A DNA stretch of 64,000 nt from positions 72,272 to 136,271 of the forward strand of contig CAMAUZ010000005.1 of assembly GCA_945861535.1 (NCBI GenBank), given 5' to 3'. Within the stretch, counting starts at the first letter, position 1. Each line of letters opens with the position of its first letter. The translations under genes and the position numbers were made by a program. This document shows positions 1 through 7,662 of the stretch, piece by piece. The stretch is from Akkermansia muciniphila (GTDB lineage Bacteria > Verrucomicrobiota > Verrucomicrobiia > Limisphaerales > BJHT01). The notes under the pieces were generated by a model, which worked only from the letters and a program-made list of their open reading frames with translations, was not told the DNA's origin and searched no databases.

Positions 1-2
1 CG

Positions 3-611
3 GCGATCACGCTGATGGCGCTGTATCCGCTGCACCAGGCCTTCACGGTGAAACGTATCTTCGCCTCGAGCTATCAGGCCGTGTCGGGCACGGGCGCCAA
101 GGCCATCGAAGAATTGGAGCGCCAGGTCGGGCAGGTCGTCCGCGGTGAGAAGGTGACGAAGGAGGTTTACCCGCACCAGATCGCGTTCAACGTGCTGCCG
201 CATGTCGATTCCTTCCTGCCCTCCGGCTACACCAAGGAGGAGATGAAGATGGAGAATGAAGGGCGCAAGATCATGCATCACCCCGGCTTTCGCGCGAGCG
301 TGACGTGCGTGCGCGTGCCGGTGTATCGCGCGCATTCGGTCGCGGTCAGCGCGGAGTTTGAGAAGCCGATCACGGTCGAGGCGGCGCGCGCCGTCTTGAG
401 CCGCGCACCGGGCCTCGATGTCGTGGACAAACCCGAGCTGAAGGAATATCCGCTGCCGCTTTACGTGGCGGAGAAGTACCACTGCCAGGTCGGCCGCATT
501 CGCCAGGACTGCGCGTTGGACAACGGGTTGTGCTTCTGGGTGGTGGGTGATCAGTTGCTCAAGGGCGCGGCGTTGAACGCGGTGCAGATTGCGGAAGAGT
601 TGATCAAGTGA
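3..611 (+). CDS. asd: Aspartate-semialdehyde dehydrogenase, C-terminal part (5' end outside window)
   Basis: Makes aspartate-4-semialdehyde from aspartyl phosphate with NADPH, in the lysine/threonine/methionine and diaminopimelate pathway (cytoplasm). The frame is open to the left edge, so the N-terminal NADP-binding part and the catalytic Cys are not visible. What is present matches the C-terminal catalytic and dimerisation domain: YQAVSGTGAKAIEELERQ near the start, NVLPHVDSF, the substrate-site segment CVRVPVYRAHS with the probable acid/base His, and the closing stretch ALDNGLCFWVVGDQLLKGAA. The frame continues upstream of the first visible ATG, so that ATG is not the start. No gene follows closely except a small antitoxin. 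Confidence 0.93.
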   Translation, partial: AITLMALYPLHQAFTVKRIFASSYQAVSGTGAKAIEELERQVGQVVRGEKVTKEVYPHQIAFNVLPHVDSFLPSGYTKEEMKMENEGRKIMHHPGFRASVTCVRVPVYRAHSVAVSAEFEKPITVEAARAVLSRAPGLDVVDKPELKEYPLPLYVAEKYHCQVGRIRQDCALDNGLCFWVVGDQLLKGAALNAVQIAEELIK

Positions 612-636
612 CGAGGGCGCATCCGCGCACTGCCCC

Positions 637-760
637 GGAGCGCGGCTGTGTCGCAGACCAGCCGCAGCAACCACCATCGACTGCGGTGCTGGAATGGACC
701 CGACGCCGTCCGGTTTTCCCGCGTGCTGCGGCTGGTGCTCCGCACCCAGCGCTGCTCCAG
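637..760. repeat. Family D repeat, left arm with degenerate right arm
   Basis: GAGCGCGGCTGTGTCGC followed by AGACCAGCCGCAGCA at 637-669. A weaker inverted match (GCTGCGGCTGGTGCTCC) lies at about 722-745. The same arms recur near 44741, 44833, 47156, 47622, 59730 and 59827. This fills the asd-antitoxin gap. Confidence 0.6.
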
Positions 761-808
761 GCCGCGTGCGTTCCGTTAGCAACGACCCGCCAACTTCCAT
801 CACACCTT

Positions 809-1042
809 ATGCCCATGACCGTGGAGCAACTGCTGCAGGAAGCGATGGCCTTGCCGGGTGCGGCGCGGGCGCAATTGGCGGAAAATCTGACGACCAGTCT
901 GGAGGAGGCTCCTGCCGCGCGGCGGCAGCCGTTGTGGCTGACCAAGGCCGGGCGGCGACGCGATGAGATTCGTAACGGAACAGTGGTGGCGATTCCTGGG
1001 GAGACGGTGCTCGCAGAAATTCGCCGGCTGGTGGCGGAGTGA
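809..1042 (+). CDS. Putative addiction-module component (PF09720-type antitoxin), orphan
   Basis: A 77-residue protein starting MPMTVEQLLQEAM. It has the layout of the PF09720 'putative addiction module component' family: an N-terminal helix of the type ALPGAARAQLAENLTTSLEE, then the C-terminal motif R..EI.NG.V..IPGE.V..EIR. I chose this start because the upstream in-frame extension lies in family D repeat and reads as low-complexity sequence. ATG at 815 is equally possible. The usual partner is a RelE/ParE-type toxin, but none follows: the next gene is lpxD on the other strand. It may be a remnant or act in trans. Confidence 0.7.
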   Translation: MPMTVEQLLQEAMALPGAARAQLAENLTTSLEEAPAARRQPLWLTKAGRRRDEIRNGTVVAIPGETVLAEIRRLVAE

Positions 1043-1190
1043 GTTCCTGCAGGTTCCCACGAGCACCCGACCGCAGCCCGGTGTTTTCGCGTGGGGCACT
1101 GGATTGCCTTTTCAACGACCTGTGGCCTTCGCGCCGGATGTGACCGTATGACCCGAAAACCGCTGAAGCGGTTGCCTTGCTCCACTCACC

Positions 1191-1214
1191 AAAACACCCG
1201 ACTGAAGTCGGGTG
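1191..1214 (-). terminator. Possible intrinsic terminator after lpxD
   Basis: Read on the minus strand, CACCCGAC-TTCA-GTCGGGTG forms an 8-bp hairpin followed by TTTTGG, about 40 bases past the lpxD stop. A similar small palindrome (AACCGCTGAAGCGGTT) lies at about 1158-1173, so this may instead be a repeat-type hairpin. Confidence 0.5.
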
Positions 1215-1251
1215 CTAATGAGATCGGGCCGGAGACGGAGTTGTACCCGCA

Positions 1252-2316
1252 CTACGACTCGCTCGTCGGGACGTTCGGTGTTCCGGCCAAACCCGCCTTC
1301 AGCTCCTGCACCTCGCGCTCCAAGTCGCGCAAACGGCGGATCATCTCGGGCAGTTGCTGCACGCCGATCCACTGGCGCTTGGTTTGTTTGTCGGGCTGGG
1401 CCGGGATGCCGAGGACGGTGCCGCCGTCGGGGATGTCGCGCATGACGCCGGATTTGGCGCCGACGGTGGCCTGGCGCCCGAGCGTGAGATGACCGGCGAT
1501 GCCGGATTGCGAGGCGATGACGCAGTAATCCCCGAGGCGCGTGCTGCCGGCGAAACCGACCTGGCCCATGATGAGGCAGTGTTTGCCCATCACCACGTTG
1601 TGGGCGACGTGGACGAGGTTATCAATCTTGGAGCCCGCGCCGATGATCGTCGCGCCGAGCGCGCCGCGGTCGATGGCGGCATTCGCGCCGATCTCGACGT
1701 CGTCGCCGAGGATGACGTGGCCGACTTGCAGGACCTTTTGATGCCGGCCTTCGGCGAAGACGTAGCCGTAGCCGTCGGAGCCAATCACCGTGCCGGCGTG
1801 GATCGCGACGCGTTTGCCGACCTGCGTGCGCGGGTAAAGAACGACGTTCGGGAAAAGCGTGGTGTCGTCGCCGAGCTGGCAGTCGCGACCGATCTGGTTG
1901 CCGCCTAGAAGTACGCAGCGCACCCCTACACGCACACGCGCGCCGAGCACGCAGTGCGGCCCGACGTGCGCCGTCGGGTCGAGCTGCGCGGTGGGATCGA
2001 TCACGGCGGTGGGATGAATGCCGGCGGGAAATTCATCCGGCGGAAAAAAGAGCGGCAGCAGGCGGGCCACGGCCGCGCGGGCGTTGGGCACGCGGAGGAG
2101 CGGCTTCTGCGCGGCGGAGGCGGTGAACGAGCCGGACACGAGGATTGCGGCGGCGGGGCTTTGTTCGGCGGCGGTGAAGTACGTTTCCTTCTCGGCGAAG
2201 GTGAGATCACCCGCGCGGGCGTTGTCGGCGGCGGCGATTCCGGTGATGACGGTGGCGGGGTCGCCGATGACTTCACCGGCCACGCGGGCGGCGATTTCAA
2301 CAAGGGTCAGTGGCAT
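1252..2316 (-). CDS. lpxD: UDP-3-O-(3-hydroxyacyl)glucosamine N-acyltransferase
   Basis: Transfers the second 3-hydroxyacyl chain, from acyl-ACP, onto UDP-3-O-acyl-glucosamine in lipid A synthesis (cytoplasm). The product is 354 residues, usual for LpxD. The N-terminal uridine-binding domain is visible (DNARAGDLTFAEKETYF), followed by many left-handed beta-helix hexapeptide repeats. The catalytic His motif is VHVAHNVVMG. The C-terminal helix (residues about 320-350) is charged. I start at MPLTLVEIA: the frame remains open far upstream, but that extension overlaps the desaturase and shows no LpxD homology. The desaturase ends 65 bases upstream on the same strand, so the two may be co-transcribed as lipid genes. 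Confidence 0.95.
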   Translation of the reverse strand: MPLTLVEIAARVAGEVIGDPATVITGIAAADNARAGDLTFAEKETYFTAAEQSPAAAILVSGSFTASAAQKPLLRVPNARAAVARLLPLFFPPDEFPAGIHPTAVIDPTAQLDPTAHVGPHCVLGARVRVGVRCVLLGGNQIGRDCQLGDDTTLFPNVVLYPRTQVGKRVAIHAGTVIGSDGYGYVFAEGRHQKVLQVGHVILGDDVEIGANAAIDRGALGATIIGAGSKIDNLVHVAHNVVMGKHCLIMGQVGFAGSTRLGDYCVIASQSGIAGHLTLGRQATVGAKSGVMRDIPDGGTVLGIPAQPDKQTKRQWIGVQQLPEMIRRLRDLEREVQELKAGLAGTPNVPTSES

Positions 2317-2381
2317 GGTTTTTGGGGGGTGAGCGGTGAATTCTGGCCGGCGGCTTCCCCTCTCGGCGTGCGGGAGCGCCG

Positions 2382-3380
2382 CTAGGTGCCCGCCAGTTTC
2401 ATCGGGGAAATCTCGCGGAGGCTGATCATCCGCTGCTGCTCGACATCCCACACTTTGAGCCGCAGGCAGGCGAAGATGTCGCGGGGCCGGAGGGTGGTGA
2501 CCTTGGGCTTTTGCAGTTCGGGCACTTCGCGGACCACCTGCGGCAGGCGATAGAAGGGGATGCGGGCGTTGAGGTGATGGACGTGGTGGTAGCCGATGTT
2601 CGCCGAGAACCACGCCATGAGCGGGCCGGTTTTCAAAAAGCTGGAGGATTCGAGCGCGGCCTTTTCGTAGGTCCAGCCGGATTTGTCGGTGAACGAGACG
2701 CCGGGGAAATTGTGCTGCGCGTAGAACAGATACGAGCCGATGGCGTAGGCGATGAAATGCGGCACCGTCTGGGCGAAAATGACGGCCTGCCAGCCGCCGT
2801 AGAACGCCAACCCGACGCCGATCACGATGTGCAGGAGCAGCGCGAGCAGGCAATCCCAGTGCTGCCGCGGATTGTTGCGGAACGGATTAAGGCACATCCC
2901 GAAGAGGAACATAAAGAGGTAGCCGAAGAGGATCGTGAGCGGGTGGCGCACGAAGAGGTACCCGAAGCGCGTGGCTTTCGACGAGCGCAGAAATTGCGCC
3001 TTGGTCATGATGGGAAAGGAGCCGATGTGCGAGCCGCGGAGCTTGGAGTTGTGGTGATGATGGTAGTTGTGCGAACTGCGCCAGACGCTGCTGGCGCTGA
3101 GGGCGTAGATGCCGAAGAGACGCATCAGCCATTCGGCCGCGTGCGATTTCGGGAGGATCGCGTGGTGCTGCTGATCGTGATAAATGACAAAAGCCCGCAG
3201 CAGCAGCAGGCCGGCGAGCACGCTGGCGATGGCTTTGGCGAGGAGGGGGATGGGGAGCAGGGTCGCCACGAGCGCCACCCCGAGGAGCGCGATGGTCGAG
3301 AGGATGCACCACCAGCTTTGGCCGGTGGAATCGTGGGCGTACGGCTTGGTCGCCGTGATTAGTTCAGGTCCGGTTCTCAT
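2382..3380 (-). CDS. Membrane fatty acid desaturase
   Basis: A 332-residue integral membrane di-iron desaturase or hydroxylase (FA_desaturase family). Three histidine clusters are visible: HDQQHH (about residue 68), HNYHHHH (about 104) and HHVHH (about 267). They are separated by pairs of hydrophobic segments (IALLGVALVATLLPIPLLAK, FGYLFMFLFGM, LLALLLHIVIGVGLAFYGG). It most likely introduces a double bond into membrane acyl chains. The substrate and regiospecificity cannot be read from sequence. It lies directly upstream of lpxD on the same strand. Confidence 0.88.
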   Translation of the reverse strand: MRTGPELITATKPYAHDSTGQSWWCILSTIALLGVALVATLLPIPLLAKAIASVLAGLLLLRAFVIYHDQQHHAILPKSHAAEWLMRLFGIYALSASSVWRSSHNYHHHHNSKLRGSHIGSFPIMTKAQFLRSSKATRFGYLFVRHPLTILFGYLFMFLFGMCLNPFRNNPRQHWDCLLALLLHIVIGVGLAFYGGWQAVIFAQTVPHFIAYAIGSYLFYAQHNFPGVSFTDKSGWTYEKAALESSSFLKTGPLMAWFSANIGYHHVHHLNARIPFYRLPQVVREVPELQKPKVTTLRPRDIFACLRLKVWDVEQQRMISLREISPMKLAGT

Positions 3381-3614
3381 GCGCCATTACGGCTGCGAGA
3401 TGCTTAGCACAGGGCGACTCGTTGTCCAAGAACCTTTGGGTGAAACGGACGAAATGGGAGCTTCTACGCACGTCTTCCGTGCCTGCCCGCGATGCCAGTG
3501 CCGCGACGGTCGTGACGGGGCGAAAAGGTCGGGCCTGCCGCGACGGGATAAAATCAGAACTCGACCGCAGCAAGGGCGCATCGCAAGGTTTCCCGGCAGC
3601 CAGCAGCACCAGCG

Positions 3615-3905
3615 ATGATCACACGACAGACATTGGCCGAGAAGCGGGCGGAGATTCTCCGTCTGGCGGCGGCGCGTTGCGTGGGGGAGGTGCGGGTGTT
3701 CGGCTCGGTGGCGCGCGGCGAAAGCACGGCGGCGAGCGATGTGGATTTTCTGGTCCGGCCGCTGGCGAGGTGCTCCCTCCTGGATCTCGGCGGGTTGCTG
3801 ATGGATCTGCAAGATTTGCTCGGCTGCAAAGTGGACGTCGTGACCGAGGACGGTCTCAAACCGCGCCTCCGCCAGCAGGTGCTCGCCGAGGCGGTTCGGG
3901 TGTGA
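3615..3905 (+). CDS. MNT-type nucleotidyltransferase (MntA-like), apparently without HepT partner
   Basis: A 96-residue minimal nucleotidyltransferase. The catalytic motif is RVFGSVARGESTAASDVDFLV, that is GSx9DxD. In HepT/MntA toxin-antitoxin systems this family adds AMP to the HepT RNase toxin. HepT normally overlaps or directly follows. Here the 100 bases after the stop hold no reading frame and the next gene is a prenyl synthase, so it looks like an orphan. The N-terminal helix (QTLAEKRAEILRLAA) and C-terminal helix are of normal family length. Confidence 0.8.
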   Translation: MITRQTLAEKRAEILRLAAARCVGEVRVFGSVARGESTAASDVDFLVRPLARCSLLDLGGLLMDLQDLLGCKVDVVTEDGLKPRLRQQVLAEAVRV

Positions 3906-4004
3906 ACCATCGCGGGCACGAAACCCGGGAAAACCAAAGCTCCGCAGTTGAACGCAGAAGTTGAAGCAATTTTGGCCCGGTGGCCGTCTGAGACCTAAAT
4001 TTTT

Positions 4005-5786
4005 ATGCAGCCCATCGCCCTAAAGCCCCCCGGCAGCTACACCGCCGCGTCCATTCCCAAGCACGTCGTGCAGCAGCGCGTGCGGACGCCCAAGAAGAAC
4101 ATCCCGCAGACGGGCGTGGAGCGGAACCACATCCTCCAGGTCGTGCGGAATTACGTGGCCGAGTTCAATCCCGTGCCGCCGATGCCCGCCGAGGAAATCA
4201 AGGTTCACGCCGACCGCGTGCTCGGGATGCTTCGCTGCGATGCGATCTACCGCGATTACATCGGCGTGCTCATCAACAACGAGATGTGGCGCGAACAGAT
4301 CGCCACCGTGCCTTTCGAGCGCCGGCTGCTGCTGCTGCCGAAATGTCTGCGCGTCGAGAGTAAGTGCCCCGCGCCATTCGATGAATTCGGTCTGCTGTGC
4401 AAGCAGTGCGGGCTGTGCTCGATCCAGGATTTGCAGGCCGAGGCGGAGAAGCTCGGCTACGCGACGCTCGTCGCGGAAGGCTCGGCGATTGTCATGTCGC
4501 TCATCCAGACCGGCAAGGTCGAGGCCATCGTCGGTGTGAGCTGTCTGAGCGTGCTGGAGCGCGCCTTTCCCTACATGGAAGCGGCGGCGATTCCCGGCGT
4601 GGCCATCCCGCTGCTGCAGGACGATTGCATCGACACGACGGTCGATCTCGACTGGGTGTGGGATTACATCCATCTCACCAGCGATGACCAGACGCGGCGG
4701 CTGGACCTGGGCGCGTTGCGCGACGAGGTGGATTTCTGGTTCAGCCCGGCGTCGCTCGACTGCATCATGGGCAATGGCGAGGGGGAGACGGAAACCATCG
4801 CGCGCGCGTGGCTCGGGCGTGCGGGCAAGCGCTGGCGGCCCTTCCTGGCCGTGTCGGCGTTCCAGGCGTTGCGCAAGGACACGAACGCGCCGCTGCCCGA
4901 GGACTTGAAGAAAATCGCGGTGGCCGTCGAGTGCTTCCACAAGGCGTCGCTCATCCACGACGACATCGAAGACAACGACGCGCTCCGTTACGGCGAGAAG
5001 ACGTTGCACGAGGAATACGGCACGGCCGTCGCGCTCAACGTGGGCGACCTGCTCATCGGCGAGGGCTACCGGCTCATCGCCGCGACCAAACTTTCCGCCG
5101 AACAAAAGGCCGCGATGCTCGCCGTCGCCGCCGACGGGCAGCGCCAGCTTTGCCGCGGACAGGGTGCCGAGCTGTGTTGGGCGCGCACGCCGCAACCGCT
5201 CACGCAGCACCAGGTGCTCGACATTTTCCGCAAGAAGACCGCGCCGGCCTTCGAGGTCGCGCTGCGGCTGGGCGCGATTTACGCGGGCGTTGAGGCGCAC
5301 GAGGAAGTCGAGGCGGTGCTCAAGGTGTACAGCGAGGCGCTCGGCATTGCGTATCAGATTCGCGACGATCTCAGCGACCTCGGCGCGAGCGGCGAGACGA
5401 ACGACATCGCCGGGCTGCGCCCGAGCCTGCTGCTCGCCGTCGCGCACGAAAAAGCGAAGGACGCGCAGAAGGAAATCCTCGGCTCGGTGTGGCGGCGACA
5501 GTTGCCCGCCGGGGTGACGTTCGCGCAGGTCGAGACGCTCTTCCACGATCTGCACGCCGACGATCGCGCGCGGACGCTGCTCGAGACTTACAAGGAAGAA
5601 GCCATCCGCTGCCTGCGCGACCTGGAGAATCCGAATCTCAAGGGCCTGTTGCGCCGCGTGCTCGGCAAGATTTTCAACGACGTGGAAATCAAAGGCTGGT
5701 GCAAAGAGCAGGAGTTGAAGAACGGCGTCCTCAACGGCGTGCGGATCGAGGCGGCGGCGGAGACTGAGCTGGCGATAGCGAGGTGA
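4005..5786 (+). CDS. DUF116-polyprenyl diphosphate synthase fusion
   Basis: A 593-residue two-domain protein. Residues about 60-225 match DUF116, with LLPKCLR (C114), C121 and the cluster CKQCGLC (C132, C135, C138), a likely metal or Fe-S site. Residues about 255-540 are a trans-isoprenyl diphosphate synthase: GKRWRP (274-279), first Asp-rich motif DDIED (319-323) and second DDLSD (454-458). The prenyl domain should chain-elongate isopentenyl diphosphate on an allylic primer. Chain length is unknown, and the residues before DDIED (FHKASLIH) do not settle it. The role of DUF116 here is unknown. It stands alone on the plus strand, with hicBA following. Confidence 0.9.
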   Translation: MQPIALKPPGSYTAASIPKHVVQQRVRTPKKNIPQTGVERNHILQVVRNYVAEFNPVPPMPAEEIKVHADRVLGMLRCDAIYRDYIGVLINNEMWREQIATVPFERRLLLLPKCLRVESKCPAPFDEFGLLCKQCGLCSIQDLQAEAEKLGYATLVAEGSAIVMSLIQTGKVEAIVGVSCLSVLERAFPYMEAAAIPGVAIPLLQDDCIDTTVDLDWVWDYIHLTSDDQTRRLDLGALRDEVDFWFSPASLDCIMGNGEGETETIARAWLGRAGKRWRPFLAVSAFQALRKDTNAPLPEDLKKIAVAVECFHKASLIHDDIEDNDALRYGEKTLHEEYGTAVALNVGDLLIGEGYRLIAATKLSAEQKAAMLAVAADGQRQLCRGQGAELCWARTPQPLTQHQVLDIFRKKTAPAFEVALRLGAIYAGVEAHEEVEAVLKVYSEALGIAYQIRDDLSDLGASGETNDIAGLRPSLLLAVAHEKAKDAQKEILGSVWRRQLPAGVTFAQVETLFHDLHADDRARTLLETYKEEAIRCLRDLENPNLKGLLRRVLGKIFNDVEIKGWCKEQELKNGVLNGVRIEAAAETELAIAR

Positions 5787-5840
5787 GGGGAGCGCGGGCG
5801 GCCGACTTGGGCGAACGAATTCCTACCATTTAGTGCCGAC

Positions 5841-6053
5841 ATGAAACGAAACTTCAAAGCGGTCATTAAGCAGGACGAAGGCTGGTGGATTGGCTGGGTT
5901 GAGGAGATTCCCGGCGTGAATTCGCAGGGGAAGACGAGGGCCGAGCTGATGAAGAACCTGCGGTCCGCGCTCAGAGAGGCCTTGGAATTCAACTCCCAGG
6001 AGGCGCGCGCCGCCGCGCATGACGATTTCGAGGAGGCCATGATTCTGGTGTGA
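5841..6053 (+). CDS. hicB: HicB-family antitoxin
   Basis: A 70-residue HicB-like antitoxin with the degenerate RNase H-like fold: KAVIKQDEGWWIGWVEEIPGVNSQGKTRAELMKNLRSAL as the typical core. It would bind and neutralise HicA. There is no C-terminal DNA-binding domain, so any autoregulation would be weak or need another factor. Its TGA stop overlaps the GTG start of the toxin (GTGA), implying translational coupling. The order antitoxin then toxin is the less common hicBA arrangement. Confidence 0.88.
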   Translation: MKRNFKAVIKQDEGWWIGWVEEIPGVNSQGKTRAELMKNLRSALREALEFNSQEARAAAHDDFEEAMILV

Positions 6054-6235
6054 AACGGAGGGAACTCGTCCGACATCTCGCCGCTCACGGTTGCGTCCTG
6101 ATTCGCGAAGGCAGCGATCATTCGTGGTGGGGAAACCCTGCTGCCAACCGGCGTTCGGCGGTGCCCCGGCACACCGAAATCAACCGCTTTCTTGCGCGGA
6201 AAATCTGCCGCGACTTGGCCATCGCCGAGCCGTGA
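6050..6235 (+). CDS. hicA: HicA-family mRNA interferase toxin
   Basis: A 61-residue HicA/YcfA toxin with a dsRBD-like fold that cleaves mRNA independently of ribosomes. The pattern ELVRHLAAHGCVLIREGSDHSWW is diagnostic; the His in SDHSWW is the catalytic residue, and PRHTEINRFLARKICRDL is the C-terminal helix. It starts with GTG at 6050, overlapping the antitoxin stop by four bases. Length and key residues are intact, so it is probably functional. Confidence 0.88.
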   Translation: MKRRELVRHLAAHGCVLIREGSDHSWWGNPAANRRSAVPRHTEINRFLARKICRDLAIAEP

Positions 6236-6972
6236 GCTTTCGTCTCCCACTGCTTCAAGGTCCCTTGGCTCGCGCCGCGTTCGCGCTCGAAAGTTTGGGC
6301 GGAGCGCCGATCTCCGAATCCGGGATGGTGCGCTGGAGTCGCGCTTGGAGCTTCCTCCCCTTCCCCGCGGTTTTCCCACCTTCCCGATCCGGCAGCCGGT
6401 TTCGCCCCGTCGGACTGTCCCAAAAGCAGACACCACCTGCCATAACCCGAGACAAGTTCTCCCCTGTGAACCCGACGCGGCGCTCCCGCTGACCGGAATT
6501 TCCATCGGCGCGACCAGGGCGAAAGGGAATGCCTCACGCCCGCTCGCCGCGTGCACGACGGGCAATCCGGGCCTTATCCCAACCACCTCCCGGGTCGTCA
6601 ATCCACCCGGTTTCCAACGGACTGGCCGCCACCAGAAGGCGACAAAAACCCTGCAACCATTGGCGATTAGAGAGTTCTCCCCACCGCACCCCAAACGTCC
6701 GCTGAGATTCCGGCGGCGCGGGTTGTTCCAATGAATCACGAGCCGGGGGCGAACTCTTCTGCGCCACATTTGCGGCCGAGTGCCAGTCCAGTCGGAGTCC
6801 CCCAACTTCAACCCGTCTTGACGCTGACGGCGGGTTGGCACCGTGGCTGCTACAAGGAGAAATGTCGGTTGGCAGAAGTGAAACAAGGTGAGTTCGCAAC
6901 GTAATACTAAACTAAACGTTAAAACCACTGCTGCTGCGGATTCACACCGACATCGAAAGGCAGAGTAACATT
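6236..6972. other. Gene-free stretch before the pseudopilin
   Basis: No reading frame here has protein-like composition. The only signal I see is a sigma54-type promoter match at 6836-6851. The rest is unassigned and may contain a 5' regulatory region for the pilin gene. Confidence 0.4.
6836..6851 (+). promoter_or_regulatory. Candidate sigma54 (-24/-12) promoter for the pseudopilin
   Basis: TGGCACCGTGGCTGCT compares well with the sigma54 consensus TGGCACR-N4-TTGCW, with GG and GC ten bases apart and one mismatch (C for T in the -12 element). It lies about 120 bases upstream of a type IV-type pilin gene, a class often under sigma54 control. Confidence 0.45.
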
Positions 6973-7320
6973 ATGAAGATCAGCACCAACAAACAGTCGG
7001 GCTTCACCCTCGTGGAAATCATGATCGTCGTCGCCATCATCGGCCTGCTGGCCGCCATCGCGATTCCGAACTTCGTCAAGGCGCGCACGACCGCCCAAGT
7101 CAACGCCTGCATCGCCAACCTCAAGCAACTCGACGGCGCCGCCCAGCAATGGGCGCTTGAGAACAAGAAGTCCGGCACCGACACGGTCAGTTCCGCGCTG
7201 GTGACGGATTACCTCAAGGGCAACCGCGTGCCCACCTGCCCCGCAGGCGGCAACTACAACACGGCGTTCACCGTCAGCGGCGCTCCCACCTGCACGACCG
7301 GTGGCGCGCACACGCTGTAA
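6973..7320 (+). CDS. Prepilin-type N-terminal methylation protein (pseudopilin)
   Basis: A 115-residue type IV pilin or type II secretion pseudopilin. A short leader MKISTNKQSG precedes the prepilin peptidase site; mature Phe is followed by TLVEIMIVVAIIGLLAAIAI, with Glu at +5. The C-terminal globular part is small, with two Cys (TCPAG, TCTTG). It resembles the short Verrucomicrobia/Planctomycetes pseudopilins rather than true PilA. An RBS-like GAAAGG lies 12 bases before the ATG. No assembly genes are adjacent. A strong terminator follows, so it is monocistronic. Confidence 0.9.
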   Translation: MKISTNKQSGFTLVEIMIVVAIIGLLAAIAIPNFVKARTTAQVNACIANLKQLDGAAQQWALENKKSGTDTVSSALVTDYLKGNRVPTCPAGGNYNTAFTVSGAPTCTTGGAHTL

Positions 7321-7343
7321 TTCGCAGCCCATTTCACTCGCGA

Positions 7344-7379
7344 CGGCCCGGAGGGATCCCCTCCGGGCCGTTTTGTTTT
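7344..7379 (+). terminator. Intrinsic terminator after the pseudopilin
   Basis: Perfect 12-bp stem CGGCCCGGAGGG (7344-7355) with its complement at 7359-7370, a three-base loop, then TTTTGTTTT. Confidence 0.9.
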
Positions 7380-7417
7380 GGGCGCGTCACGCCCCGCCTG
7401 CGTCGCGACCCGGCTTT

Positions 7418-7572
7418 GTAGCGCAGACTTCCAAGTCTGCTGTATCGCAGGTTTCCAAACCTGCGGGCGGTACGATCACCAGAAGCGCCCCGGCGAGCAC
7501 ACACGCCCATAACTCCGCGGCCCCGCCGATTTGGAAATCGGCGATACAGCAGGTTGGGAAACCTGCGCTACA
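7418..7572. repeat. Family B paired palindromes, inverted arms
   Basis: Left arm 7418-7466 carries GCAGACTTCCAAGTCTGC and GCAGGTTTCCAAACCTGC. Right arm about 7525-7572 carries GCCGATTTGGAAATCGGC and GCAGGTTGGGAAACCTGC in the opposite orientation, ending GCTACA. Each arm is two small palindromes joined by TGTATC or GATACA. A second copy lies at 59562-59718. Confidence 0.8.
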
Positions 7573-7662
7573 GCAGCGCATCTGGCTGCGCCCGATCCCC
7601 CCCGTTTTGCTTTCCTGTTGGCAAGGGGACCGTCGCCCTCAATATTCGCGCCTCTTAAAATT

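Noticed and set aside
2317-2853. N-terminal extension of lpxD
   Set aside because: The extension overlaps the desaturase gene and LpxD homology begins exactly at MPLTLVEIA.
4020-5555. 511-codon frame antisense to the DUF116-prenyl synthase
   Set aside because: Shadow of the sense gene, whose motifs are intact.
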